In this document: positions 8,769 to 18,365 of the stretch, in pieces
Layout: each line of letters opens with the position of its first letter
Numbering within the stretch: position 1 is the stretch's first letter
Source of the DNA: a bacterium
GTDB lineage: Bacteria > SZUA-182 > DTGQ01
NCBI GenBank assembly: GCA_040755755.1
Contig: JBFLZW010000050.1
Coordinates: 1 to 64,000 of the forward strand
Reading direction: 5' to 3'
DNA length: 64,000 bases
The notes under the pieces: generated by a model
The model's database searches: none
What the model saw: the letters and a program-made list of their open reading frames with translations, nothing else
Told to the model about the DNA's origin: nothing
Made by a program: the position numbers and the translations under genes

Positions 8769-9272
8769 ATGGCCGCTGAGGTCTATCTGGGTCTTGGCTC
8801 CAACATTGAACCCCGGATTCTCCACTGCTATCAGGCTATATATCAGCTTCAGCGATCATCTTCTGGTTCTGTGGTCGAGCGATCCTCATTTTATGAGACC
8901 GAACCCTATGGGTATGAGAAGCAGGACTGGTTTATTAACCTGGTCCTGAAAATCCGGACCGAGCTCTCCCCGCATAGTCTGCTGAACCTGACTCAGCAAA
9001 TAGAGAAAAGTCTGGGCAGGGAGATCAATTTCAGGTGGGGTCCAAGGGTCATCGATATCGACATTCTCCTCTATGAGGATGAGCAGATTGAGGAAAAAGA
9101 CCTGGTAATTCCCCATCCACTGCTGCACCTTCGCAAATTTGTTCTTTATCCCCTGGCCGAAATCGCGCCGGATCTGGAGCATCCGGCGATTGGCAAGACC
9201 GTGAGGGAGCTTCTTCAAACCTGTCCTGACCAGAAGAAGGTTAGAAACCTTGAGCACCGAGAAAGCCGGTGA
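8769..9272 (+). CDS. folK: 6-hydroxymethyl-dihydropterin pyrophosphokinase
   Basis: FolK transfers pyrophosphate from ATP to 6-hydroxymethyl-7,8-dihydropterin in folate synthesis. The 167 residues match the family length. The N-terminal YLGLGSNIEPR, the FYETEPYGYEKQDWFIN region and the signature RWGPRVIDIDILLY (about 91-104, with the metal-binding aspartates) are all present, followed by IPHPLLHLRKFVLYPLAEI. The next folate gene, folP, is 51 kb away in the window. The start is supported by a purine-rich CAGGGAG site about 10 bases upstream. Confidence 0.95.
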   Translation: MAAEVYLGLGSNIEPRILHCYQAIYQLQRSSSGSVVERSSFYETEPYGYEKQDWFINLVLKIRTELSPHSLLNLTQQIEKSLGREINFRWGPRVIDIDILLYEDEQIEEKDLVIPHPLLHLRKFVLYPLAEIAPDLEHPAIGKTVRELLQTCPDQKKVRNLEHRESR

Positions 9273-9290
9273 GGAGCCAGGAGTCGGAAT
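9271..9290 (+). repeat. GGAGCCAGGAGTC dispersed repeat, copy 1
   Basis: Sequence closely similar to that at 16111-16131 and, inverted, at 22779-22800. It sits directly after the folK stop codon. Confidence 0.5.
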
Positions 9291-9426
9291 GGATCGACAA
9301 GAGGCTTCCAGCAGCTTACTGACTTCTTCAAGTTGACCCATCAAGGTTGAAGTATCCCCATATTCCCCTTTGTGCCTGGTTCTGTGCCTGAGTAGATACC
9401 TCTGCTGCAACCCCGGCTGATATCCC

Positions 9427-9456
9427 TTGACATATTTTTTCGGTTTATGGTAGCAT
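9427..9456 (+). promoter_or_regulatory. Sigma70-like promoter before the UPF0182 gene
   Basis: A perfect TTGACA at 9427-9432, an 18-base spacer and TAGCAT at 9451-9456. The start would be near 9463, about 120 bases before the ATG at 9585. The rest of the 312-base gap (9273-9584) shows no gene. Confidence 0.55.
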
Positions 9457-9584
9457 AAGTGCTGGTAAATTATGCCCTTTTGATGGTCCGCTGATTGTAT
9501 TGTCGGTCCACTGGTTATGGTGGCATACCGTGGCAATCCACTGATCAACGATCAACAGCAGTATATTCCCTCAGGGAGAATTTC

Positions 9585-12428
9585 ATGAGAAAGGAAAAGA
9601 TAATCCTTCTTTTTGGCCTTGCCCTGCTGCTCTTCCTTGTTTTGGGAAAGGCAGCCGACATCTATGGAGAGTTGTTGTGGTTTCAAGGGCTTGGTTACAG
9701 TTCGGTATTCTGGACCATCCTGCTTACCAAGGGATTGACGGCCATTGCTCTGGGAACATTGTTCTTCCTGGTGGCGGGGCTTAACCTGTATCTGGCCCGA
9801 AAAACCGGGCCTTCAAAAAAACAGTGGGAGCTTTCCGTCCGGCGGCAGGGCATGGGAGGAGTGGAAACCATCCCCATCAGGCCTGAATACGTTAACCGGC
9901 TTCTGTTGCTCGGCTGCCTGGTTCTCAGTGTATTTATGGGTATATGGCCGGCAGGGATGAAGTGGGACGAATTTCTCCGGTTCTGGTATCAGACCCCTTT
10001 TTCCCGTCTTGACCCGATCTTTCACCGGGATATCGGATATTTTGTCTTTTCTTATCCGGTCATGGTGTTCATGCAAAAATGGCTTTTTTATACCCTGCTG
10101 ATAACCACTGGACTGGTTGGCTATATCTATTCGAAAGATGGGGAGATACGGCTCAAGTTGGCTGACTTCATGTTTACCCGCAGGGCCAAGGCCCACCTGT
10201 CGGTTTTAGCCAGTCTTCTTCTGCTGCTCTTTGCCTGGGACAAGCGGCTCAAAATGCTGGGGCTGCTCTATTCATCGAGGGGCGTGGTCTTCGGTGCCAG
10301 CTATACGGATATGCACGCTCAGTTGATAGCCTACTGGATCCTGTTCATCATTGCCGGGGTGTGTGCCTTTTTATTCTGGATCAATATCTCCTCAAGGGGG
10401 TGGAAGTGGCCCCTGATCGGTCTGGCCAGTTTGTTTGTCCTTTCTATCCTGGTGAATGAGCTCTACCCCTGGGCACTCCAGCAGTTTATCGTCGAACCTA
10501 ATGAACTGGCCAAGGAACGGCCGTATATTCAGCACAATATTCAGTATACCCGCCTGGGATATAACCTCGATAAAATCGAGGAGAAAAATTTTCAGGCCCT
10601 TACCAACCTGAGCCTGGCGGATATCCAAAAAAATGCTCTTACGCTCAGGAATGTCAAGCTGTGGGATAAAAAACCCCTGAAACAAACCTACAGCGAGCTT
10701 CAGGAGATGCGGCTGTACTACAATTTTATCAATGTGGACGAGGACAGGTATATTCTCAATGGAGAACATACCCAGGTTATGCTCTCTCCCCGGGAGCTTA
10801 ATCAAAGTCAGTTGCCCGAACAGGCCAGGACCTGGGAAAACGAACACTTTAAATACACGCACGGCTACGGACTCTGCATGAGCCCGGTTAACAGCGTGAC
10901 CGAAAAGGGATTGCCCAATCTGGTAATCAAGAATATTCCTCCGGTCAGCGAGGTGGACCTGAAAGTCAGGCGGCCCGAGGTGTATTATGGAGAGCGGGCC
11001 AATGATTTTGTGATCGTCAATACGGCCAGTCCCGAGTTTGACTATCCCAGGGGAGACACCAATGTCTATACCAATTACCAGGGAAAGGGCGGGGTGAGGG
11101 TTGGATCATATCTTCACCGGCTGATTTTTTCCCTGAAGTTTTCAGACTTTAAAATCCTCCTTACCAGTTATGTCAAACCTGAGAGCCGCATTATGTTTCA
11201 CCGCGAAATCAGGGATATGGTCAGGACCCTGGCGCCCTTTTTGATCTATGATCGGGACCCTTATCCGGTAGTCTCATCAGCCGATGGGCATATATACTGG
11301 ATTCAGGATGCCTACACGACCACGGACAAATATCCCTATTCCGAGCAATCCATGCTGGTTTCGGCTGATGACAGCCTGCCCCTCCAGGGAGGAGGACCGC
11401 TGCCGATGCTTTTGTCCGGTCGGCAGCCCGGAGCTGGAATAATCAATTACATCCGGAATTCGGTCAAGGTGGTAATCGATGCCTATGATGGGACGGCGAT
11501 TTATTATGTGGTCGATCAGGAAGATCCGATCATTCAAACTTATCAGAAGATGTTTCCTGCGCTGTTCCGGCCTTTTTCCGAAATGCCGCAGGATTTGCGG
11601 TCCCATATCCGGTATCCCAAGGATTTATTTGAGATTCAGGCCAATATGTATCAGCTCTACCACATGCAGGATGCCCAGGTATTCTACAATAAGGAAGACC
11701 AGTGGGATTTGCCGAGGCAAAAAGGACTCTCAGATCAGGAAGAGTCTCCCATGGAAGGGTACTACCTGACCATGCGCCTGCCGGAGCAGGAAAAAGAGGA
11801 ATTCCTCCTGATGGTGCCCTTTACCCCGAATAATAAAAGCAACATGATTGCCTGGATATGTGCCCGGTGTGATGGTCCTGATTACGGGAAACTGCTGGTC
11901 TATAAGTTCCCCAAGGAAAAGCTCATTTACGGTCCCCGTCAGGTCGAGGCCCGGATCGATCAGCAGACGGAGATTTCCCGTGAGCTGACCCTGTGGAGTC
12001 AGCAGGGCTCGCAGGTCTTTCGGGGAGACCTTCTGGTCATCCCCATTGAGCGGGCAATCCTCTATATCGAGCCGGTGTATCTGGTGGCCGCAGGGGAAAG
12101 CCAGTTGCCTGAATTAAAGCGGGTGATCGTGGCCTATGGAGATAAGATCGAGATGAAGCCAACGCTGCCGGAAGCCATGCAGGCGGTCTTTGGCCAGGAG
12201 ATGGCAGAAGCCGCTCCGCCGCCGCCTCCCCCGGCCCAGCAGCGTGAACCGGCGCAGATACCGGGCGGCGGAGCACAGTCACTGAACGATCTGGCCAGGC
12301 AGGCTGATCAGTATTTCCAGAAAGCCCTGGAGAGCCTGCGAAACGGAAACTGGGCACAGTATGGCCAGTATCAGGATGATCTGGGAAAAGTCATTCAGGA
12401 ATTACTCAAAGCTTCAGAGGGAAAATGA
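9585..12428 (+). CDS. UPF0182 family membrane protein
   Basis: A large protein (947 residues) of the UPF0182 family, for which no biochemical function is established. The N-terminal third has about seven hydrophobic helices (first at 6-24), with the family trait GELLWFQGLGYSSVFW after the first helix. The rest is a large non-membrane region rich in aromatic residues (YRDPYPV..., YPYSEQSML), followed by a proline run of six near residue 885 and a helical charged tail. I start at 9585 because AGGGAGA lies about 7 bases upstream; a frame-open extension to 9495 would add 30 residues without a site. Its stop overlaps the start of the following TPR lipoprotein as ATGA, so the two are translationally coupled. 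Confidence 0.9.
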   Translation: MRKEKIILLFGLALLLFLVLGKAADIYGELLWFQGLGYSSVFWTILLTKGLTAIALGTLFFLVAGLNLYLARKTGPSKKQWELSVRRQGMGGVETIPIRPEYVNRLLLLGCLVLSVFMGIWPAGMKWDEFLRFWYQTPFSRLDPIFHRDIGYFVFSYPVMVFMQKWLFYTLLITTGLVGYIYSKDGEIRLKLADFMFTRRAKAHLSVLASLLLLLFAWDKRLKMLGLLYSSRGVVFGASYTDMHAQLIAYWILFIIAGVCAFLFWINISSRGWKWPLIGLASLFVLSILVNELYPWALQQFIVEPNELAKERPYIQHNIQYTRLGYNLDKIEEKNFQALTNLSLADIQKNALTLRNVKLWDKKPLKQTYSELQEMRLYYNFINVDEDRYILNGEHTQVMLSPRELNQSQLPEQARTWENEHFKYTHGYGLCMSPVNSVTEKGLPNLVIKNIPPVSEVDLKVRRPEVYYGERANDFVIVNTASPEFDYPRGDTNVYTNYQGKGGVRVGSYLHRLIFSLKFSDFKILLTSYVKPESRIMFHREIRDMVRTLAPFLIYDRDPYPVVSSADGHIYWIQDAYTTTDKYPYSEQSMLVSADDSLPLQGGGPLPMLLSGRQPGAGIINYIRNSVKVVIDAYDGTAIYYVVDQEDPIIQTYQKMFPALFRPFSEMPQDLRSHIRYPKDLFEIQANMYQLYHMQDAQVFYNKEDQWDLPRQKGLSDQEESPMEGYYLTMRLPEQEKEEFLLMVPFTPNNKSNMIAWICARCDGPDYGKLLVYKFPKEKLIYGPRQVEARIDQQTEISRELTLWSQQGSQVFRGDLLVIPIERAILYIEPVYLVAAGESQLPELKRVIVAYGDKIEMKPTLPEAMQAVFGQEMAEAAPPPPPPAQQREPAQIPGGGAQSLNDLARQADQYFQKALESLRNGNWAQYGQYQDDLGKVIQELLKASEGK

Positions 12429-13240
12429 AAAGAAGAAAAACCTTACCTGCATTACCTACACTACGCATGGCTGTTGCAGGCATTGTTCTGGCCGCCATAT
12501 TCGGCCTTGGAGGATGCCAGGGGATGAAAGCCCGTTTGCAGGAGGCGGAGAACCACTACGAATACGGCCTGCTCTACCTTCGGAATGGAAAATATAACCT
12601 GGCCTTTGGTGAATTCCAGAAGGCCAGGGAGCTCAATCCGAAAGACCCGCGGGTATATAACGGGCTGGGATTGACCTATTATTTCCAGGGGAAATTCTCC
12701 GCGGCTATCCAGGAATACCATAAAGCGATCAGGCTGAGCCCGGAGTATCCGGAAGCCTATAACAACCTGGCTGCCGCTCTGGGCAAGGAGGAGCGGTGGT
12801 CTGAGGTCATCCGCTATGCTGACAGGGCGCTGGCGATCCCTTCGTATACGACGCCCGAATTGGCACACTTTAATAAAGGATTAGCCTATTATCGCCGCGG
12901 GGAATACGAAAAAGCCAGGACTGAATTTGAAACCTCACTGGAATTGGATGCAAACTATGCCGATACGCACTTTCATCTGGGTTTGACTCTGCTTGCGCTG
13001 AAACAGCATGCATCTGCCGTAAAATCCTTTCAGAAAGCTCTGGAACTGCTCTCTATGGCTGAGGAGAGCCAGAACGATGCTCTCGCTGTCGAGTGCCGCT
13101 ACCACCTGGCTTTAGCCTATTTTCAGAGTGGACAGAGCGATCTGGCAGCCAGAGAATTCCAAAAGGTTATTGATCTTGCTCCGGACAGTGGCCGGGCTGG
13201 GGAGGCTCGAGGGTATCTTGGCAGGCTGAAGATGAAGTAA
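12425..13240 (+). CDS. TPR repeat lipoprotein
   Basis: A 271-residue lipoprotein. The N-terminus is basic (MKRRK), then hydrophobic, with lipobox GLGGC placing the lipidated cysteine at about residue 31. After this come five to six tetratricopeptide repeats, such as AYNNLAAALGKEERWSEVIRYADRAL and THFHLGLTLLALKQHASAVKSFQKAL read as helix pairs. It resembles PilF/PilW-type lipoproteins, but no type IV pilus gene is adjacent. The ATGA overlap with the UPF0182 gene suggests that the two act together at the envelope; this partnership is inference. Confidence 0.88.
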   Translation: MKRRKTLPALPTLRMAVAGIVLAAIFGLGGCQGMKARLQEAENHYEYGLLYLRNGKYNLAFGEFQKARELNPKDPRVYNGLGLTYYFQGKFSAAIQEYHKAIRLSPEYPEAYNNLAAALGKEERWSEVIRYADRALAIPSYTTPELAHFNKGLAYYRRGEYEKARTEFETSLELDANYADTHFHLGLTLLALKQHASAVKSFQKALELLSMAEESQNDALAVECRYHLALAYFQSGQSDLAAREFQKVIDLAPDSGRAGEARGYLGRLKMK

Positions 13241-13269
13241 AGACAAAATACAAAGGTAAAGGCAAAGGG

Positions 13270-13300
13270 CACCACTCAAGACACAGAGGCACAGAGAAAA
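13270..13300 (+). repeat. CACAGAG dispersed repeat, copy 1
   Basis: ACACAGAGGCACAGAG lies within this stretch and ends 4 bases before the ftsY start codon. It takes the place where a ribosome-binding site would be expected. Related copies are at 22262, 27312 and 37837. Confidence 0.6.
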
Positions 13301-13303
13301 ACA

Positions 13304-14251
13304 ATGGAACTTAAACCAACAAGCTGGTTTCAGCGGCTGCGGCAGGGCCTGGCGAAAACCCATAATACCCTTATGGGCGGCATCAACAGGCTGCTTCGTG
13401 GCAAGACTGCGGTTGATGAGGAATTATTTGAAGAGCTTGAGGAAGTTTTAATCCTGGCTGACCTTGGCTTTCAAACCTCTCATGAGGTGGTGGATCGGCT
13501 GCGGGATAAGGCCCGGCGGCAAAAAATCACCGAGGCTTCGATGCTCCGGTCAGTCCTGCAGGCGGAGCTTCTGGAAATAGTAAAACCGTTTCAATCTCCC
13601 CTGGATATTTCCGCACACGCTCCCTTTATCATGATGGTGCTGGGAGTCAACGGTGTTGGAAAAACCACGACCATTGGCAAATTGGCTGCCCGCTATACCC
13701 GGCAGGGGAAGAAGGTGCTCCTGACCGCGGGGGATACCTTCAGGGCTGCGGCTATTGAGCAGCTCGAAATCTGGGGTCAGCGGGCAGGGTGTAGCGGAGT
13801 GATCAAACACCAGTCCGGTTCGGATCCTTCAGCCGTGGTTTATGATGCCATTCAGGCTGCCCGGTCACGAAACATGGATTTAGTGATTATCGATACCGCA
13901 GGCAGGCTGCACACCAAAGACCACCTGGTGGCTGAGCTGCAAAAGATGAAACGGGTAATCTCCCGGGAAATGCCGGAGGCTCCGCATGAAATCCTTCTGG
14001 TACTGGACGCTACCACAGGTCAGAATGCGCTCCAGCAGGCCCGGCAATTCAATGAGGCGCTTCAGGGAATCACCGGCCTTGCGCTGACCAAACTGGATGG
14101 CACAGCCAAGGGAGGCATCATTTTCAGCATCGTTCATGAGCTGTCCATACCGGTCAGGCTGATCGGTGTGGGTGAAAGCGTCGAGGATCTTCGCGATTTT
14201 GAGGCCGATGAATTCATCGCTGCCTTGTTTGAAACCGCTGAGGAAGATTGA
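13304..14251 (+). CDS. ftsY: Signal recognition particle receptor FtsY
   Basis: FtsY is the membrane-associated GTPase that docks SRP-ribosome complexes for co-translational membrane insertion. The 315 residues make a short form with almost no acidic A domain: the N domain is about 1-95 and the G domain follows. The P-loop GVNGVGKT is at 114-121, DTFRAAAIEQL at 144-154, DTAGR at 197-201 and TKLDGTAKGG near 266. The ATG at 13304 abuts a CACAGAG repeat and has no obvious Shine-Dalgarno. Three bases separate it from ribD, so it may lead the riboflavin-nusB run. Confidence 0.95.
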   Translation: MELKPTSWFQRLRQGLAKTHNTLMGGINRLLRGKTAVDEELFEELEEVLILADLGFQTSHEVVDRLRDKARRQKITEASMLRSVLQAELLEIVKPFQSPLDISAHAPFIMMVLGVNGVGKTTTIGKLAARYTRQGKKVLLTAGDTFRAAAIEQLEIWGQRAGCSGVIKHQSGSDPSAVVYDAIQAARSRNMDLVIIDTAGRLHTKDHLVAELQKMKRVISREMPEAPHEILLVLDATTGQNALQQARQFNEALQGITGLALTKLDGTAKGGIIFSIVHELSIPVRLIGVGESVEDLRDFEADEFIAALFETAEED

Positions 14252-14254
14252 AAT

Positions 14255-15397
14255 ATGGATAGAGAATACATGAATCAGGTTTTTAAACTGGCTGCTCAGG
14301 GCAAGGGAAGAACTTCCCCCAATCCGATGGTAGGGGCTATTATTGTCAAGAATGACAAGATCGTGGGGCAGGGATACCATGAGCGGTACGGGGCTCCCCA
14401 TGCGGAAATCCGGGCACTTCAGGACGCCGGAGAAAATGCCCGGGGCGCTACCCTCTACATTAACCTTGAGCCCTGCTGTCACCAGGGGCAGACGCCGCCC
14501 TGCATCCCTGAAATCGTCCGCGCCGGTATCCAGCGGGTCGTGGTGGCTACCAAAGATCCGAATCCCCTGGTAAACGGGCAGGGGATCAGAGAGCTGAAAA
14601 TGCAGGGGATCGAGGTCAAGACCGGCGTTCTGGAAAGCGCTGCCCGAAAGTTCAACGAATACTTTTTTAAGTATATCAGGACCAAGACCCCCTTTGTTAT
14701 CCTGAAAATGGGCATGAGCCTCGATGGGAAAATGGCCACCAAGACCGGTGACTCCCGGTGGATAACCAGCGCGCTGCTGCGGGGCTTTGTCCATCAACTG
14801 CGCAACGAGATCGATGCCACCCTGGTGGGTATCGGGACGGTGATTCGCGACAACCCCCGTCTGACCACGCGGCTCAAAGATGAACCGGGCAGGGATCCCA
14901 AAAGGATCGTGGTCGACAGTCTCCTGCGGATCCCGTTAAAGGCCCGGATATTTACCCAGCAGTCGGAGGCCGAAAATATCATCGTCACCACGATCAATGC
15001 ACCGGTAGAACGGGTCAAGGAGCTGGAAAAGACGGGTGCCCGGATAATTTTTGTGAAAACCATGGGCAAGAATATGGTGGATATGAAGGATATGGTTGTC
15101 AAGCTGGGGCAGTTGCAGATCACTTCGCTCATGATCGAGGGAGGAGCCAGTATTAACGGTTCTGCCATCCAGGCGGGGATCGTCGATAAGGTGATCATGT
15201 TTATCGCACCCAAGATTATCGGAGGCGCCGCTGCCCCAAGCACCATCGGAGGTGACGGGGTGGCCAGGGTAGATGATGCCATTAAGCTGAATAACATCAA
15301 AACCAAACGCTTTGGTAACGATCTGATGATTGAAGGATATGTCGAGAAGCCGCCTTCAGCCTGCATCTGGTCTCCCTTTGGATGCAGCGGGGAATAG
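14255..15397 (+). CDS. ribD: Bifunctional pyrimidine deaminase/reductase RibD
   Basis: RibD deaminates and then reduces the GTP cyclohydrolase II product in riboflavin synthesis. At 380 residues it is bifunctional. The N-terminal deaminase has zinc ligands H49 (in HAE, with E51 as proton shuttle), C74 and C83 (PCCHQGQTPPC). The C-terminal reductase starts at about 147 (FVILKMGMSLDGKMA) and includes the NADPH-binding EGGASINGSAIQAG. No FMN riboswitch is visible, and none would fit in the 3-base gap from ftsY. The C-terminal tail after GYVEK is longer than needed and ends with two cysteines. Confidence 0.95.
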   Translation: MDREYMNQVFKLAAQGKGRTSPNPMVGAIIVKNDKIVGQGYHERYGAPHAEIRALQDAGENARGATLYINLEPCCHQGQTPPCIPEIVRAGIQRVVVATKDPNPLVNGQGIRELKMQGIEVKTGVLESAARKFNEYFFKYIRTKTPFVILKMGMSLDGKMATKTGDSRWITSALLRGFVHQLRNEIDATLVGIGTVIRDNPRLTTRLKDEPGRDPKRIVVDSLLRIPLKARIFTQQSEAENIIVTTINAPVERVKELEKTGARIIFVKTMGKNMVDMKDMVVKLGQLQITSLMIEGGASINGSAIQAGIVDKVIMFIAPKIIGGAAAPSTIGGDGVARVDDAIKLNNIKTKRFGNDLMIEGYVEKPPSACIWSPFGCSGE

Positions 15398-15424
15398 CGG
15401 AAAGGGGGCTTTTGAGGTTTTTTT

Positions 15425-16093
15425 GTGTTTACCGGTATCGTTGAAGAAGTGGGAACGGTTGCCAGTGTGCACCGCACGGGAGAGATTATCAAGGTCAGGG
15501 TCAGGACCTCACAGGTTGACAGTACAGACCGGATCGGGGACAGCATTTGTATTAACGGCGTCTGCCTGACGGTGGTTTCTCTGACTGACCAGAGCCTTGA
15601 ATTTGATCTTTCGCTGGAAACGGCCAGGACAACGACCCTTGGCAGTTTGCGGGTCTCGGACCGGGTCAATATGGAACGGGCACTGCGGTTGAGTGATCGC
15701 CTGGGAGGGCATCTTCTTTCCGGCCATATCGACGGTGTCGGATACATCAGAAAGCTCTCGAAAAACGGCTGGCATTACCTGCTGGGAGTGGCCCCCCCAA
15801 AGAGTGCTTCCTGCTACCTGGTTGACAAGGGATCGATCGGTCTTGACGGAATCAGCCTGACGGTTGCTTCCCTGGAAGATGGGCTGGTGTGGGTATCCGT
15901 CATCCCCCATACCGCTGAAGTAACCACCTTGAAAGAAAAGAAAACGGGTGATGCGGTCAATGTGGAAGCAGACCTTCTGGCTAAATATGTTCATCGTCTC
16001 CTGACTGCTCATCCCCTGTCTCAAGCTGCCGGTTCCCCGGAAAATTCCACGCTGGGAAAAGAATTTTTAGCCAAACATGGGTTTTTATCATAA
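15425..16093 (+). CDS. ribE: Riboflavin synthase, alpha chain
   Basis: RibE dismutates two 6,7-dimethyl-8-ribityllumazine molecules to riboflavin. The start is a GTG giving the canonical MFTGIVEEVG N-terminus, after a TTGAGG site. The 222 residues form two homologous lumazine-binding barrels, each with a related core: NGVCLTVVSL in the first and DGISLTVASL in the second. GHLLSGHIDGVG marks the junction. It trimerises through the C-terminal helix (HPLSQ onward). It sits 27 bases after ribD. Confidence 0.95.
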   Translation: MFTGIVEEVGTVASVHRTGEIIKVRVRTSQVDSTDRIGDSICINGVCLTVVSLTDQSLEFDLSLETARTTTLGSLRVSDRVNMERALRLSDRLGGHLLSGHIDGVGYIRKLSKNGWHYLLGVAPPKSASCYLVDKGSIGLDGISLTVASLEDGLVWVSVIPHTAEVTTLKEKKTGDAVNVEADLLAKYVHRLLTAHPLSQAAGSPENSTLGKEFLAKHGFLS

Positions 16094-16100
16094 TAACAAG

Positions 16101-16170
16101 AATTCAGGAGTCAGGAGCCAGGAGTCAGAATAAAAACCTTCTGAATTCCGCCTTCTGAATTCTGACTCCT
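16101..16170 (+). repeat. GGAGTCAGGAGCC inverted repeat element
   Basis: The gap between ribE and ribBA holds AATTCAGGAGTC followed by AGGAGCCAGGAGTC. AGGAGTCAGAAT at 16120-16131 is exactly inverted at 16159-16170, a 12-bp stem with a 27-base loop containing two TTCTGAATTC units. Related sequences are at 9271 and 22779. It could fold in the ribE-ribBA transcript. Confidence 0.65.
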
Positions 16171-16194
16171 CGATTGTTTTGAGGGAAATATCTT

Positions 16195-17406
16195 ATGTGC
16201 TTTAGTACGATTCCAGACGCCCTGGAAGATCTTCGCCAGGGCAAAATGCTCATTGTTATCGATGACGAGGACCGGGAGAATGAAGGGGACCTCACCGTTG
16301 CCGCTGAAAAGGTCACGCCGCAGATCATCAACTTTATGGCCCAGTATGGCCGCGGGCTGATCTGCCTGCCCATGACCGGCCAGAGGCTGGATGAGCTGAA
16401 AATCCCGATGATGGTTCAGGAGAACACCTCATCCTTCGAGACGGCCTTCACGGTTTCGATCGAGGCCAAACATCAGACTACTACCGGGATCAGCGCCGCA
16501 GACCGGGCGGCAACTGTTTTAGCGGCCATTGATCCGAAAACACGGCCAGAAGACCTGGCCCGGCCTGGTCACATGTTCCCGCTGCGGGCCAAAGAGGGCG
16601 GGGTTCTGGCACGGACCGGACAAACCGAAGCAGCCGTGGATCTGTCCCGTCTGGCCGGTTTATACCCGGCAGGGGTTATCTGTGAAATCATGAATCCTGA
16701 CGGCACCATGGCCAGACTTCCTTCTCTGATCGAATTCTCGAAGAAGCATGACATCAGGCTGATTACCATTAAAGACCTGATTACCTACCGGCTGCAAACG
16801 GAAAAGCTGATTCTGCGGGCTGCATCTTTCTCCCTGCCCACCCTGTACGGTATATTTCAATCTATCGCCTATCAGAGCAGTATCGACCGGCAGGTTCACA
16901 TCGCCCTGACCATGGGGACATGGTCTGCCGACGAGGAAGTGCTCGTGCGGGTCCATTCGGAATGCCTGACCGGCGATGCACTGGGATCGCTGCGGTGCGA
17001 TTGCGGGGCACAGCTCAAAAGAGCCATGGAAATGATCGCTCAGCGGGGAAAGGGGGTCATCCTCTACCTGCACCAGGAAGGCCGGGGTATCGGCCTGCTG
17101 AACAAACTGCGGGCTTACGAGCTTCAGGATGGAGGCAAGGACACGGTCGAGGCCAACGAAGCCCTTGGGTTTAAGGCAGACCTTCGCGAATATGGAGTGG
17201 GTGCCCAGGTGCTGGCTGATCTGGGGCTGAAAAAGATCCAGCTCCTGACCAATAACCCGCGCAAAATCGTCGGCCTGGAAGGGTACGGCCTTCAGGTGAC
17301 CCGCCGGATACCGATTGAAGTCGAGCCCTGTCAGAACAATGCTCATTATCTGAAAACCAAAAAAAACAAGCTTGGTCACCTGCTGACCATTGAGGAGAAA
17401 ATGTAA
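16195..17406 (+). CDS. ribBA: RibBA: DHBP synthase / GTP cyclohydrolase II
   Basis: A fused enzyme that starts both riboflavin branches. Residues 1-200 are the dihydroxybutanone-phosphate synthase with [12 protein letters not shown] at 22-33 (acidic metal site) and the RPGHMFPL motif. Residues 205-403 are GTP cyclohydrolase II with zinc ligands C257, C268 and C270 ([17 protein letters not shown]) and the [17 protein letters not shown] loop. All catalytic positions I can identify are present in both halves, so both activities are expected. Its stop overlaps the ribH start by one base (TAATG). Confidence 0.95.
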   Translation: MCFSTIPDALEDLRQGKMLIVIDDEDRENEGDLTVAAEKVTPQIINFMAQYGRGLICLPMTGQRLDELKIPMMVQENTSSFETAFTVSIEAKHQTTTGISAADRAATVLAAIDPKTRPEDLARPGHMFPLRAKEGGVLARTGQTEAAVDLSRLAGLYPAGVICEIMNPDGTMARLPSLIEFSKKHDIRLITIKDLITYRLQTEKLILRAASFSLPTLYGIFQSIAYQSSIDRQVHIALTMGTWSADEEVLVRVHSECLTGDALGSLRCDCGAQLKRAMEMIAQRGKGVILYLHQEGRGIGLLNKLRAYELQDGGKDTVEANEALGFKADLREYGVGAQVLADLGLKKIQLLTNNPRKIVGLEGYGLQVTRRIPIEVEPCQNNAHYLKTKKNKLGHLLTIEEKM

Positions 17407-17888
17407 TGCCCAAAATTGTGGAAGGGGACCTGAGCGCGGAAGGTATCCGCTTTGGTATCATTGTCAGCCGCTTCAACGACTTTATTACCGACCGGCTGCT
17501 GGCTGGTGCTTTGGATGCACTCCTGCGGCACGGAGCAGACGAAGATAATATAGAGGTTATTAAAGTACCGGGCTCTTTCGAGATCCCGTATGCGGCTCTC
17601 AAAGTCGCCCAGAAGAAGCGGTATGAGGCGGTCATCTGCCTGGGTGCGGTGATCCGGGGTGATACGCCGCATTTTGAGTATATCAGTGCAGAGGTGGCCA
17701 AGGGCATCGCCAAAGTATCCCTGGATACCGGAGTGCCGGTAATGTTCGGAGTTGTCACCACTGACACGATTGAACAGGCCATTGAACGGGCAGGTACGAA
17801 AGCAGGCAACAAGGGCTTCCAGGCAGCCATGTGCGCCATTGAGATGGCCAGGCTGTATCGGAAACTGGCCGAAAAGGAGAGTGAGTAA
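17406..17888 (+). CDS. ribH: 6,7-dimethyl-8-ribityllumazine synthase
   Basis: RibH condenses the ribityl-pyrimidinedione with dihydroxybutanone phosphate and often assembles as an icosahedral shell. The 160-residue length is standard. Motifs are [12 protein letters not shown] (substrate loop), the [11 protein letters not shown] turn, [13 protein letters not shown] and the [24 protein letters not shown] segment (written in two parts in family alignments). The start codon overlaps the ribBA stop, and nusB follows after 6 bases. Confidence 0.96.
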   Translation: MPKIVEGDLSAEGIRFGIIVSRFNDFITDRLLAGALDALLRHGADEDNIEVIKVPGSFEIPYAALKVAQKKRYEAVICLGAVIRGDTPHFEYISAEVAKGIAKVSLDTGVPVMFGVVTTDTIEQAIERAGTKAGNKGFQAAMCAIEMARLYRKLAEKESE

Positions 17889-17894
17889 ATTCTG

Positions 17895-18350
17895 ATGGGT
17901 AAGAGGCGGCTGGCACGAGAATTTGCCCTCCAGATTCTTTTTCAGTTGGACATCACCAGAGACCCTCTTCAGGAAGGAATTGAGTTGTTTTGGGCTGCCC
18001 GTGATCAGTCCCCCGAAGTCAAGGAGTTTGCCAATCAACTGGCCACTGGGACCCTGGAGCATCTGGCCTTTATCGATCAGTGCATCTGCCGGTATTCGGA
18101 AAAATGGACAATCACCCGGATGCCTACAGTGGACCGTAATGTCCTGCGGCTGGCTACCTATGAGATTTTGTTCCTGCCGGAAATTCCGGACAGGGTCAGC
18201 ATCAACGAGGCGCTGGAGATCGCCAGAGATTATGGAACGGATGAATCGGTGCCCTTTGTCAACGGCATCCTGGACAAGATCGCCAGGGATAAGGATGAGT
18301 TGTTATCTTCTCCGGGCTTGCCCCGGGACAGGGGGCCGAAGCCGGAGTAA
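17895..18350 (+). CDS. nusB: Transcription antitermination factor NusB
   Basis: NusB binds boxA RNA with ribosomal protein S10 (NusE) and supports antitermination at rRNA operons. The 151-residue all-helical protein starts RRLAREFALQILFQLD. It carries the C-terminal signature SINEALEIARDYGTDES with FVNGILDKIARD. The ribH-nusB order is a widespread arrangement. The last dozen residues (after DKIARD) are a divergent proline-rich tail. Confidence 0.94.
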   Translation: MGKRRLAREFALQILFQLDITRDPLQEGIELFWAARDQSPEVKEFANQLATGTLEHLAFIDQCICRYSEKWTITRMPTVDRNVLRLATYEILFLPEIPDRVSINEALEIARDYGTDESVPFVNGILDKIARDKDELLSSPGLPRDRGPKPE

Positions 18351-18365
18351 GAGAGGTTCGGAAGG

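Noticed and set aside
14252-16194. FMN riboswitch in the riboflavin operon
   Set aside because: None of the gaps contains the conserved aptamer segments, and the gap before ribD is only 3 bases.
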